Shown in pieces: positions 9,163 to 15,976 of a stretch of 26,083 nucleotides of DNA. The notes under the pieces are model-generated. The model was not told where the DNA came from and ran no database searches. It saw nothing but the letters and a program-made list of their open reading frames with translations. The translations under genes and the position numbers were made by a program. Source of the stretch: JBBSTY01 sp038235385 (GTDB lineage: Bacteria > Actinomycetota > Acidimicrobiia > Acidimicrobiales > Acidimicrobilacustridaceae); the NCBI GenBank assembly GCA_038235385.1, contig JBBSTY010000047.1:1-26083 (forward strand), read 5' to 3'. How positions within the stretch are numbered: the stretch's first letter is position 1; every line of letters starts with the position of its first letter.

Positions 9163-9849
9163 GTGATCGCCGGACCCCTCGTCGAGCCGATCACCGCTCC
9201 CACACGGCTCGCGCGCGGTGGCGTGATCGTCCGAACGGTCGCCACCGTGCTCCTCGTGGTGGCTGCGGCCGGCGCTTGGGGGTGGCTCACCGAGCTGTCA
9301 CCGTTCGCCTTCGCCCGGTGGGAGGTCTTCGAGACCTCCGCCACCGTCGCGCTCGACCCCGGCACCTACGTCGTCTACGAGGAGTTCGACGGTGCCGCGG
9401 GCGCCACCTCCCGTCAGCCACTGACGGTCTTCGTCCGCTCCATCGCCGGCCGCGACCTCGCAGTCGTGGCCATCGATGGGGGCGAACCGGTCGGTGGAGC
9501 CCCTGCGGACGGTTCGTTCGTGCCGGTGGAGCCGTACCACACGCCCTGGCACGAGGGCCGCCCGACCGGCGAGTTCACCATCGACCGGGCGGGGACCTAC
9601 ACGGTCACCGCCTTCCCCTCCGAGTCCTCGGCCACCGGCCGGGACTACAACTCGCTGCTCACCTCGTTCGTCGCCCTGGCACCGGTCGAGCGGCCCGGCT
9701 GGATCGGGTCGCTCGGTGGACTGCTGCTGCTCACCGCGGTGCCGCTGGCCCTCGGGGTCATCGCCTGGATCGTCGCCGTGGTGCGGTGGCCTCGCCGCCG
9801 CCACCGACACAGCGGACGCCGGGGTCGTCGCCAACCCCGCCCGGTCTGA
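9163..9849 (+). CDS. Two-TM membrane protein, probable relative of the preceding gene
   Basis: A 228-aa protein of unknown function. It has one membrane segment near the N-terminus ('VIVRTVATVLLVVAAAGAW'), then about 130 extracytoplasmic residues. That domain has two 'G(T)YxV'-type strands ('LDPGTYVVYEEFDG' and 'IDRAGTYTVTAFPSE'), suggesting a beta-sandwich. A second membrane segment ('LLLLTAVPLALGVIAWIVAVV') and a strongly basic tail ('RWPRRRHRHSGRRGRRQ') end the protein. The start GTG 9163 is a choice: the frame is open further upstream, but that part is Arg/Pro-rich shadow sequence of the preceding gene. It begins 28 bases after that gene and has the same topology. Confidence 0.7.
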   Translation: MIAGPLVEPITAPTRLARGGVIVRTVATVLLVVAAAGAWGWLTELSPFAFARWEVFETSATVALDPGTYVVYEEFDGAAGATSRQPLTVFVRSIAGRDLAVVAIDGGEPVGGAPADGSFVPVEPYHTPWHEGRPTGEFTIDRAGTYTVTAFPSESSATGRDYNSLLTSFVALAPVERPGWIGSLGGLLLLTAVPLALGVIAWIVAVVRWPRRRHRHSGRRGRRQPRPV

Positions 9850-9858
9850 CGGACCCGC

Positions 9859-9879
9859 CCCCTCGGGGTGTCGGAGGGG
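9859..9879 (+). terminator. Weak hairpin before dapD
   Basis: CCCCTC (9859-9864) pairs with GAGGGG (9874-9879) around a 9-nt loop, ten bases after the upstream stop. It is short and has no U tract, but lies between a stop codon and a new promoter. Confidence 0.25.
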
Positions 9880-9902
9880 TCGGGCCGGGCCGTCGCCTCC
9901 GG

Positions 9903-9908
9903 TAGCGT
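9903..9908 (+). promoter_or_regulatory. -10-like TAGCGT of a leaderless dapD promoter
   Basis: TAGCGT ends 8 nt before ATG 9917, and no Shine-Dalgarno precedes dapD. This predicts transcription start at or next to the ATG. Confidence 0.5.
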
Positions 9909-9916
9909 GGGCGCCC

Positions 9917-10741
<825 letters not shown>

Positions 10742-10761
10742 TCTCGGACCGCGTCCGACAG

Positions 10762-10787
10762 CGGTGAGCACCGGGTGGTGCTCACCG
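10762..10787 (+). terminator. Strong hairpin after dapD
   Basis: An 11-bp perfect stem (CGGTGAGCACC 10762-10772 with GGTGCTCACCG 10777-10787) closes a GGGT tetraloop, 20 bases after the dapD stop. No U tract follows, but stability and position make it the likely dapD terminator. Confidence 0.7.
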
Positions 10788-10932
10788 GCGAGCGTGCCCC
10801 ACCGCTCGGCCCTGGATGGGGCGAAGCGCGCTCCACTCCCGGCCCCCATCCCTCGGATCTGGTGCGGCGCGGCGCCGGTTCCTGAGCCGGTGGCGGCCGG
10901 TCCGGCCGCGTCGTCACGACGGTCTCGCGACC

Positions 10933-10938
10933 TACACT
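10933..10938 (+). promoter_or_regulatory. Possible -10 (TACACT) of the peroxiredoxin gene
   Basis: TACACT precedes the peroxiredoxin ATG by about 60 bases, consistent with a short leader containing its Shine-Dalgarno. The -35 is not clear. Confidence 0.3.
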
Positions 10939-10997
10939 CGAACGCCGTCGGTCCCGGCGGCGTGCCCCATCACCACATCCCCGACGAGGAGCGACCC

Positions 10998-11456
10998 ATG
11001 GCGATCGAGATCGGTCAGCCCGCACCGGCCTTCGACCTGCAGGACCCGGCCGGCGAGCACGTGAAGCTGGAGGACTTCGCCGGCGACACGGCTGTTGCCC
11101 TGGTCTTCTACCCGTTCACCTTCACCGGCGTCTGCGAGGGCGAGCTGTGCACGCTGCGCGATGACCACGCGACGTTCACCGACGCCGGGGTGCAGGTGCT
11201 GGCGGTGTCGTGCGACAGCCGCCACGCCCAGCGCGTGTGGAGCGAGCAGCAGGGCTACACCTTCCCGGTGCTGTCGGACTTCTGGCCCCACGGCGCGGTG
11301 GCGAAGGCCTATGGCGTGTTCAACGACACGCTCGGCTGCGCCAACCGTGCGACCTTCGTGATCAACCGCGAGGGCATCGTGGTCGACGTGATCGAGAGCG
11401 AGCTCGGAACGCCTCGTGCGCCGGAGCGCTATCGAGAGGCGCTGGCCAAGCTCTGA
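10998..11456 (+). CDS. AhpE-like peroxiredoxin with an added CX4C cysteine
   Basis: A 152-aa thioredoxin-fold peroxidase that reduces peroxides and peroxynitrite. GAGGAG at 10986-10991 lies 6 nt before ATG 10998. The peroxidatic cysteine is C46 in 'FYPFTFTGVCEGEL'. The segment 'FPVLSDFWPHGAVAKAYGVF' less its last residue closely matches mycobacterial AhpE, a 1-Cys enzyme of 153 aa. Here C51 follows five residues after C46 (CEGELC), the position of the resolving Cys in E. coli BCP; AhpE has Asp there. Two more Cys are present ('VSCDS', 'LGCANR'). So it may work as an atypical 2-Cys enzyme. It lies between the dapD terminator and the convergent lexA. Confidence 0.92.
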   Translation: MAIEIGQPAPAFDLQDPAGEHVKLEDFAGDTAVALVFYPFTFTGVCEGELCTLRDDHATFTDAGVQVLAVSCDSRHAQRVWSEQQGYTFPVLSDFWPHGAVAKAYGVFNDTLGCANRATFVINREGIVVDVIESELGTPRAPERYREALAKL

Positions 11457-11474
11457 GGTCGAGCCGACGACCCC

Positions 11475-12110
11475 TCAGAGCTTGCGCAGGACGGTGACCA
11501 CCTTGCCGAAGATGGCGACGTCCTCGGGATCGAGCTCGATGGGTTCGTAGTCGGGGTTCGACGGGAGCAGGACGACCTTGTTGCCCGATCGGGAGAAGGT
11601 CTTGACCGTCGCCTCCTCGCCGGGGATCCCGGCGACGACGATGTCGTGTGCGTCGGCGGTGGTCTGGGCGCGGGCGACGATGAAGTCGCCGTCGAGGATG
11701 CCGGCGTCGATCATCGACTGGCCGCGCACCCGCAACATGAAGAGCTCGCCTTCCCCGGTGAGGTCCGACGGCAGGGGATAGATCTCCTCGACGTTCTCCT
11801 GGGCGAGCACGTCGGTTCCGGCGGCGACATCGCCGACGAGGGGCACGTGGCGCACCGGGCGCCGCTCCATCGCTGCGCCGGAGTTCGGGTCGTAGCGCAC
11901 CTCGATGGCCCGCGGTTTGCTGGGATCCCGCAGGAGGTAGCCCATCTTCTGCAGCGACGCCAGGTGCGAGTGGACCGTGGAGGGCGAGGTGAGCCCGACG
12001 GCTTCGCCGATCTCGCGCACCGACGGCGGGTACCCGCGATCGTGCATGGCGGCCTCGATGCAATCGAGCACCTGCTGCTGCCGGGCGGTCAGCTTCTTGG
12101 TGGGTGGCAT
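11475..12110 (-). CDS. lexA: SOS repressor LexA
   Basis: A 211-aa repressor-protease. The N-terminal winged helix (about 1-70) has recognition region 'SVREIGEAVGLTSPSTVHSHL' minus its end residues (30-50). The C-terminal S24 domain has cleavage site A97-G98 ('VAAGTDVL'), nucleophile S132 ('RGQSMIDAG') and general-base K170 ('EEATVKTF'). RecA filaments induce self-cleavage, releasing SOS promoters. It is convergent with the peroxiredoxin gene (18-base gap) and divergent from the LysM gene. The predicted promoter at 12191-12219 carries LexA boxes on both elements, so the gene is autoregulated. The start is ATG 12108-12110, with a weak GGGGAA as Shine-Dalgarno. Confidence 0.97.
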   Translation of the reverse strand: MPPTKKLTARQQQVLDCIEAAMHDRGYPPSVREIGEAVGLTSPSTVHSHLASLQKMGYLLRDPSKPRAIEVRYDPNSGAAMERRPVRHVPLVGDVAAGTDVLAQENVEEIYPLPSDLTGEGELFMLRVRGQSMIDAGILDGDFIVARAQTTADAHDIVVAGIPGEEATVKTFSRSGNKVVLLPSNPDYEPIELDPEDVAIFGKVVTVLRKL

Positions 12111-12175
12111 GGGTTCCCCGTCTCGGTGGTGGGAGGCGCCGGGTGGAGGCGCTGCAGGCTGAGCAGCGACGGTGG

Positions 12176-12189
12176 CGAACGCCTGTTCG
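12176..12189. promoter_or_regulatory. LexA box 1, at the lexA transcription start
   Basis: CGAACGCCTGTTCG has both CGAAC/GTTCG arms perfect (Gram-positive/actinobacterial LexA consensus CGAAC-N4-GTTCG). It lies directly downstream of the lexA -10, covering the predicted start site. Confidence 0.85.
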
Positions 12190-12190
12190 G

Positions 12191-12219
12191 AGCATAGGAC
12201 GTCTCGAGGTTCGTGGCAA
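12191..12219 (-). promoter_or_regulatory. lexA promoter
   Basis: On the minus strand: -35 TTGCCA (complement of 12214-12219), 17-bp spacer, -10 TATGCT (complement of 12191-12196). LexA box 2 overlaps the -35 and box 1 covers the start region. The leader would be about 75 nt. Confidence 0.75.
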
Positions 12220-12230
12220 ACACCTGTTCG
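12217..12230. promoter_or_regulatory. LexA box 2, imperfect, over the lexA -35
   Basis: CAAACACCTGTTCG has one arm perfect (GTTCG) and one mismatch in the other (CAAAC for CGAAC). It overlaps the lexA -35 and is 41 bp from box 1. Confidence 0.6.
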
Positions 12231-12239
12231 ACCGAGGCG

Positions 12240-12269
12240 TTGACACCGAACAGGCGTTCGTGCTTAGCT
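12240..12269 (+). promoter_or_regulatory. Promoter of the LysM gene
   Basis: -35 TTGACA (12240-12245, consensus), 18-bp spacer, -10 TTAGCT (12264-12269). LexA box 3 lies entirely inside the spacer and box 4 just after the predicted start. The leader to ATG 12476 would be about 200 nt. Confidence 0.7.
12247..12260. promoter_or_regulatory. LexA box 3, within the LysM-gene promoter spacer
   Basis: CGAACAGGCGTTCG matches the consensus CGAACRNRYGTTCG at every position. It is 30 bp from box 2. Confidence 0.88.
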
Positions 12270-12278
12270 GGTCGGGCG

Positions 12279-12292
12279 GGAACGGGTGTTCG
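12279..12292. promoter_or_regulatory. LexA box 4, downstream of the LysM-gene start site
   Basis: GGAACGGGTGTTCG has one mismatch in the left arm (GGAAC for CGAAC). It is 32 bp from box 3 and a few bases into the predicted transcript. Confidence 0.65.
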
Positions 12293-12475
12293 ACGAACCA
12301 GCCGGCCCCGCACCCGGATCGTCTGGTGGCGATCCATCGTCGTGTCGACGAGGTGGGCCCGCTCGGAACGGAGTCGGCCACCGGGTCATCGGTCTCGTCC
12401 CCGATCGCCCGGTGTCCGGAGTGGGCCGACCGCTTCGCCACGGTCGTGTCACACCTCGTCAGGAGAATGCATCCC

Positions 12476-12958
12476 ATGGTCGCTGTCCTCGCTCCGCAAC
12501 CCACGCCCACCACCGCTTCGAACCGTCCGGTGCTGCACCTCGTCCCCGCTCCGACGGGTGCCGGTCGCGCCGCCCGATCGCAGTCGGTCGTCGTCGCACC
12601 CCGTGTTCGCGCGAGCGCTGCCACCTACTGGCGGCGTCGATTCGTGGTCCTGCTGATGATCACCACGCTGGCGCTCGCGGTCCACGCGAGCCTGTCGTCG
12701 GTCGGAGGATCGTCCGAGGAGCTGTCGGTGGCGACCGGTCCGGTCGCCGTCGCTGCGGCCAGCGACCAGTCGGCGGGTCCGGCGCCGTCGAGCGGCGAGG
12801 TGTACGTCGTGCGCCCGGGCGACACGATGTGGTCGATCGCGAGCAGCCTCCAGCCCGACGGCGACGTGCGGTCCCTGGTGGACGAGCTCACGGCGCGAGC
12901 GGGGGGCGCATCGCTCCAGGCCGGGCAGCGGATCGCCATCGATGGCCTCGGCCGCTGA
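12476..12958 (+). CDS. Membrane-anchored LysM protein, probable SOS-induced division inhibitor (ChiZ/YneA-like)
   Basis: A 160-aa protein with a cytoplasmic Pro/Ala/Arg-rich N-terminus, one membrane segment (about 56-72), a flexible Ser/Ala/Pro stretch and a C-terminal LysM domain (about 109-155; 'VYVVRPGDTMWSIASSL'). LysM binds peptidoglycan. Its place next to and divergent from lexA matches mycobacterial ChiZ (Rv2719c) and Bacillus YneA, both LexA-regulated proteins that delay division. Sequence similarity outside LysM is low, so the role rests on architecture, position and the LexA boxes. AGGAG at 12461-12465 is 10 nt before ATG 12476 and only 1 nt before ATG 12467; I prefer 12476. Confidence 0.82.
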   Translation: MVAVLAPQPTPTTASNRPVLHLVPAPTGAGRAARSQSVVVAPRVRASAATYWRRRFVVLLMITTLALAVHASLSSVGGSSEELSVATGPVAVAAASDQSAGPAPSSGEVYVVRPGDTMWSIASSLQPDGDVRSLVDELTARAGGASLQAGQRIAIDGLGR

Positions 12959-12987
12959 GTGGCACCCCTCGATGGGTCCGCGCTCGG

Positions 12988-13013
12988 GCGCCCCGGTGCC
13001 CCAGCGGGGCCGC
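12988..13013 (+). terminator. GC-rich hairpin after the LysM gene
   Basis: GCCCCG (12990-12995) pairs with CGGGGC (13005-13010) around a 9-nt loop, extended by two pairs after a one-base bulge. No U tract. Confidence 0.35.
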
Positions 13014-13051
13014 GCCGGCCTGCGTGGTCGCACATCGTTCGGTCCGGGGGC

Positions 13052-13057
13052 TAGCTT
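13052..13057 (+). promoter_or_regulatory. -10-like TAGCTT of a leaderless nrdR promoter
   Basis: TAGCTT ends 7 nt before GTG 13065. The GTG is immediately followed by the conserved RCPxCG of NrdR, so the start is well supported. Confidence 0.55.
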
Positions 13058-13064
13058 CGCCGGT

Positions 13065-13532
13065 GTGCGGTGTCCCTCCTGCGGTGGTCTCGACGACAAG
13101 GTCGTCGATTCGCGACAGACCGACGACGGCTCGGCCATCCGACGCCGCCGGGAGTGCCTGGCCTGCGGAAGTCGTTCCACCACCTTCGAGCGGCTCGAAG
13201 AGGTTCCGCTCATGGTGGTCAAGCGGTCCGGCGATCGGGTGCCGTTCGACCCGGCGAAGGTGATCCTCGGTGTGCACGCGGCGGCGAAGGGCCGTCCGGT
13301 CACCGTCGACGAGATCACGGCGCTGGTCGCCCAGGTCGAAGAGGTGCTGCGCAGCGACGGTCCCGATGTCGCGTCGGAGCGGATCGGCCTCGAGGTGCTC
13401 GAGCGTCTCCGGGATCTGGATCCGGTCGCCTACGTCCGCTTCGCCAGCGTCTACAAGGACTTCGACACGGCAGCGGACTTCGAGCGCGAGCTGGGGCTGT
13501 TGACCAAGGCGACGGCACCCAAGCGCCACTGA
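13065..13532 (+). CDS. nrdR: Transcriptional repressor NrdR
   Basis: A 155-aa regulator of ribonucleotide reductase genes that senses (d)ATP and binds paired NrdR boxes. The zinc ribbon is C3, C6, C31, C34 ('RCPSCGG' and 'ECLACGSR'), with 'VVDSRQTDDGSAIRRRR' between. An ATP-cone domain spans about 47-137 ('VVKRSGDRVPFDPAKV' to 'VAYVRFASVYKDF'). The start is GTG 13065. The likely target nrdJ is 2.6 kb downstream and carries two NrdR boxes. The gene order lexA - LysM - nrdR is the same as in mycobacteria. Confidence 0.95.
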   Translation: MRCPSCGGLDDKVVDSRQTDDGSAIRRRRECLACGSRSTTFERLEEVPLMVVKRSGDRVPFDPAKVILGVHAAAKGRPVTVDEITALVAQVEEVLRSDGPDVASERIGLEVLERLRDLDPVAYVRFASVYKDFDTAADFERELGLLTKATAPKRH

Positions 13533-13581
13533 TCGCCCGAGCGGGCCCCGCCGGGTCCGGCCGCGGCCTCCGCCGGGGCGG

Positions 13582-14322
13582 TCAGGTGCGGATGTAGCGC
13601 ACGAGCAGCTCGCTGCCGCTCTCGAGCACGCGGTCGATCACCAGGTGGCGCGGTTGGCTCGCATCGTTCCCGTGGGCGATGCGCATGGCCGGGCCGGCCA
13701 CCGCGAGCGGGGCGATGGTGAGGCACAGCTCGTCCACCAGGTCCTCGGCCAGGAACTGGCCGAGCAGCGACGGGCCACCTTCGGTCAGGACGACGCGCGC
13801 CCCGAGATCGCCGAGCCAGGTGATCATCTGGGCCAGGTCCACGGATTCCTCGCCGAGGACCACCACGTCGGCGACCGGCTCGAGCAGCGAGCGGCGCTCG
13901 GGGTCCGACGACGCGGCGGTGAACACGACCGGGCGCCGGTCGGGGTCGGAGAACAGCTCGAGACCAGGGTCGAGGTCCAGACGCCTCGTGACCACCGCGA
14001 TCCGCGGGCGGTCCGATTGCCCGCGTTCGGCGCGCCCCCGGGCCACCACCTCGCTGGGCTCGCGGGGCGGTCGGTACCGCTCCGCCCGGACGGTTCCGGC
14101 CGCCGCCACGATGATGTCGGCGACGCCCCGGATCGCGTGGAACGCCGCCCGGTCCGCCGCACCGCCGAGTGAACCGGTGGTTCCCTCGATCGCCGCCGCA
14201 CCGTCGGCGCTGGCAACCATGTTGGCCAGGACCCACGGGCGTCCGTCCTGGCGCACGCGCCGGTCGGCCCCGTACGCCTCGACGGGATCGACGTCGGCGG
14301 CGACGGGCAGGAGTTGGCGCAT
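13582..14322 (-). CDS. RibD C-terminal-domain (pyrimidine reductase family) protein
   Basis: A 246-aa protein with the dihydrofolate-reductase-like fold of RibD C-terminal domains. Seen: N-terminal 'PWVLANMVASADGAAAI' (typical 'vlnmasSlDGk' strand), 'LGGAADRAAFHAIRGVADII', 'VRAERYRP' (NADPH-side), and the signature 'VVLTEGGPSLLGQFL' near the C-terminus. RibD reductase reduces the pyrimidine intermediate of riboflavin synthesis with NADPH. No deaminase domain and no other rib genes are present, so the true substrate is uncertain. It is convergent with nrdR (49-base gap). A -10-like TAGGTT lies 6 nt before the ATG on the minus strand. Confidence 0.85.
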   Translation of the reverse strand: MRQLLPVAADVDPVEAYGADRRVRQDGRPWVLANMVASADGAAAIEGTTGSLGGAADRAAFHAIRGVADIIVAAAGTVRAERYRPPREPSEVVARGRAERGQSDRPRIAVVTRRLDLDPGLELFSDPDRRPVVFTAASSDPERRSLLEPVADVVVLGEESVDLAQMITWLGDLGARVVLTEGGPSLLGQFLAEDLVDELCLTIAPLAVAGPAMRIAHGNDASQPRHLVIDRVLESGSELLVRYIRT

Positions 14323-14328
14323 CTTCCG

Positions 14329-14334
14329 AACCTA
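14329..14334 (-). promoter_or_regulatory. -10-like TAGGTT of a leaderless promoter (minus strand)
   Basis: Minus-strand TAGGTT ends 6 nt before the ATG at 14322. The remaining bases to 14602 hold no recognised gene; the lipase promoter must lie there. Confidence 0.55.
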
Positions 14335-14602
14335 CCCGGGTGAGGGGACCGGTGCCGCCGAGACGGTGGCCGGTGCGGAACCGGGGACACGGGGTCGTGC
14401 GCGACGAGAGCGAAAGGGATCGAGACTGGTGGAGGAAACCGGAGAGTGGGCGTCGGAGGCGTCGGTTGCGTGTCGATTGCAACAGGTTCCACGGTTGTCC
14501 GCCGACGACGAACTAGAACGGATGTGGGTTCGCGTCGTTGCGCCGGGGAGGCGCGACGGCCGACGTCGGGGTACGGGACCTCGACGCGTCGAGGAGGACG
14601 CA

Positions 14603-15484
14603 ATGGGAGTGATCGATCGGGTGCTGGGCCCGGCGGGGGCAGTGGCGCACGCCGCTCGGCGTCCGGCCACGTACGTGGGTCACCTGCGCGAGGTCAGTTC
14701 GACGATCGTCACCGCCGGCGTGTACCCGTTCGGGTTCGGCGATCGGGGGTTCGTGGCCGATCTCCGGCACGAGACCTCACCGGTCGCGACGCCGGTCCTG
14801 CTCGTGCACGGGTACGGCGCCAACAAGTCCAACTGGCTCTTCGTGAAGCGGTACCTGACCCAGGCGGGGTTCGAGCGGGTCGACGCCCTCAACTACAACC
14901 CGCTCACGGCGGACATCCCGGCGTTGGCCGAGCAGTGCGCCGAGCGAGCGAACGAGGTGCGGTCGCACTTCGGCACCGATCGGATCCACATCATCGGCCA
15001 TTCGCTCGGAGGCATCATCGCCCGCTACGCCGTGCAGGTGCACGGGCTGGCAGACGTGGGGGTGTGCGTCACCGTCGCCTCGCCCCACGGTGGGGTCCGC
15101 ATGGCTCGCCACGGCTCGCCGATCGCCGCCTTGAGCCCCTTCGCGTCCGGTGTCCAGCTGCGCCCCGACTCGTCGGTGATGACCCTGTTGCGCCACAGCG
15201 CCCAGCCGAGCCCGACCCGCTACGTCGCCTACTACTCCAACCTCGACCTGATCGTGGCAGCCCGGCGGGCCATGATCCTCGAACCCGAGCTCGACGCCAC
15301 CAACATCCTGGTCAAGGACACCGGTCACCTGTCGATCATGTTGTCGCGGCGGTTGTCGTCGTCGATCGTCGACCAGCTCGGCGCCGCCGAGGGGCTCCCG
15401 GGCTACGGCGCCCCCGTCCGGTCGTTGACCGCAGCCACGGTCGAGGCCGGCGGTGCCGTCGCGACCGACGCCGCCCTCGGCTGA
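14603..15484 (+). CDS. Alpha/beta-hydrolase, lipase-like
   Basis: A 293-aa esterase/lipase-type hydrolase. 'LLVHGYGANKSNW' (67-78, oxyanion region), nucleophile elbow 'GHSLGG' with S134, then 'ASPHGGVRMA', Asp D215 in 'YYSNLDLIV' and His H242 in 'DTGHLSIM' give a complete Ser-Asp-His triad. 'SPHGG' and 'HSLGG' resemble bacterial triacylglycerol lipases of the LipA/LipB-like group. No clear signal peptide is seen; residues 1-40 contain only mildly hydrophobic stretches, so it may be cytoplasmic or membrane-associated. GAGGAGG at 14591-14597 is 5 nt before ATG 14603. Substrate unknown. Confidence 0.88.
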   Translation: MGVIDRVLGPAGAVAHAARRPATYVGHLREVSSTIVTAGVYPFGFGDRGFVADLRHETSPVATPVLLVHGYGANKSNWLFVKRYLTQAGFERVDALNYNPLTADIPALAEQCAERANEVRSHFGTDRIHIIGHSLGGIIARYAVQVHGLADVGVCVTVASPHGGVRMARHGSPIAALSPFASGVQLRPDSSVMTLLRHSAQPSPTRYVAYYSNLDLIVAARRAMILEPELDATNILVKDTGHLSIMLSRRLSSSIVDQLGAAEGLPGYGAPVRSLTAATVEAGGAVATDAALG

Positions 15485-15576
15485 GCAACCGGTCGCCGCG
15501 CCCTCATCCCGAACCCGCCGCGACGCGTCGCTGCCGTGTGCCCGGTCGTCGACGGGCGTCGCCCGCCTGTGCGGAC

Positions 15577-15603
15577 TGTGGACAGCGGGGCGAGTTGTCC
15601 ACC
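15577..15603. promoter_or_regulatory. Inverted pair of DnaA-box-like 9-mers, or a hairpin
   Basis: TGTGGACAG (15577-15585; complement CTGTCCACA) and TTGTCCACC (15595-15603) each differ by one base from the actinobacterial DnaA box TTGTCCACA and face each other. The core GTGGACA/TGTCCAC also forms a 7-bp stem with an 11-nt loop, so it could equally be a terminator 93 bases after the lipase gene. Confidence 0.35.
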
Positions 15604-15872
15604 GGAAAGACACAGGGTTGTTCCCCTAGCGATGCACAGGGCGATCTCCGTAAGGTCGGTCGTTGTCAACGGAGCTGCGGCGCGTTCAGCGGATGGTGGC
15701 TGGCGTCTTGGTTCTCTGCTGGCAGGACGGCTCCTTGGGGGCGGAAGGCATTCAACGGGTGCGGGCGTTCGGCGCGCAACCGGGGAACGTCCTCTGACCT
15801 GCTCGTTCGCGCTGCAGCATCTGTTGGTGGGTGGCGCGGGAGTCGACCGAGGAGCGGAGGTTCCCGGGTCCC

Positions 15873-15886
15873 GGGGTTCGAACCCC
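15873..15886. promoter_or_regulatory. Perfect 14-bp palindrome abutting the nrdJ -35
   Basis: GGGGTTCGAACCCC ends on the base before the TTGACA -35 of nrdJ. It is neither a NrdR box nor a LexA box (no CGAAC-N4-GTTCG spacing). Its position suits an additional regulator. Confidence 0.45.
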
Positions 15887-15916
15887 TTGACACGGCTGTA
15901 ATTACGCTGGTGTAAT
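15887..15916 (+). promoter_or_regulatory. nrdJ promoter
   Basis: -35 TTGACA (15887-15892, consensus), 18-bp spacer, -10 TGTAAT (15911-15916, one mismatch to TATAAT). The leader to the ATG at 16156 would be about 230 nt. NrdR box 1 overlaps the start site. Confidence 0.7.
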
Positions 15917-15918
15917 GC

Positions 15919-15934
15919 ACGGCACATCTTGTGG
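15919..15934. promoter_or_regulatory. NrdR box 1
   Basis: ACGGCACATCTTGTGG shares the CATCTTGTG core of actinobacterial NrdR boxes (pattern near ACACNACATCTTGTGT). It covers the predicted nrdJ transcription start. Confidence 0.65.
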
Positions 15935-15960
15935 TCCGCCTGCCAGTCGCGGGGTGCGCA

Positions 15961-15976
15961 CCACAACATCTTGGGT
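15961..15976. promoter_or_regulatory. NrdR box 2
   Basis: CCACAACATCTTGGGT has the same CATCTTG core exactly 42 bp (four helical turns) after box 1. NrdR acts on paired boxes on the same DNA face. Confidence 0.65.

Larger units (their letters stand above)
15485..15886. other. Non-coding stretch before the nrdJ promoter
   Basis: About 400 bases without a credible gene. Frames that are open here have no start signals and read as low-complexity Arg/Gly/Ala sequence. It contains the inverted pair at 15577-15603 and a small CTCCGT/ACGGAG hairpin near 15650. I tested the TTCGAAC near its end as a tRNA T-loop and found no matching acceptor or anticodon stems. A structured RNA cannot be excluded. 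Confidence 0.6.

Noticed and set aside
6783..9365. An 860-codon minus-strand frame across dapC and the membrane proteins
   Set aside because: Antisense to dapC; low-complexity Arg/Gly sequence with the GPPPGY repeats read backwards; no start signal.
12104..12475. Longer LysM protein or separate ORF across the LexA boxes
   Set aside because: The frame overlaps both promoters and four operators and has no coding character.
15841..15900. Possible tRNA, from the T-loop-like GGTTCGAACC
   Set aside because: No acceptor or anticodon stem can be paired upstream; the T-stem itself is imperfect. The palindrome next to the -35 is a better reading.
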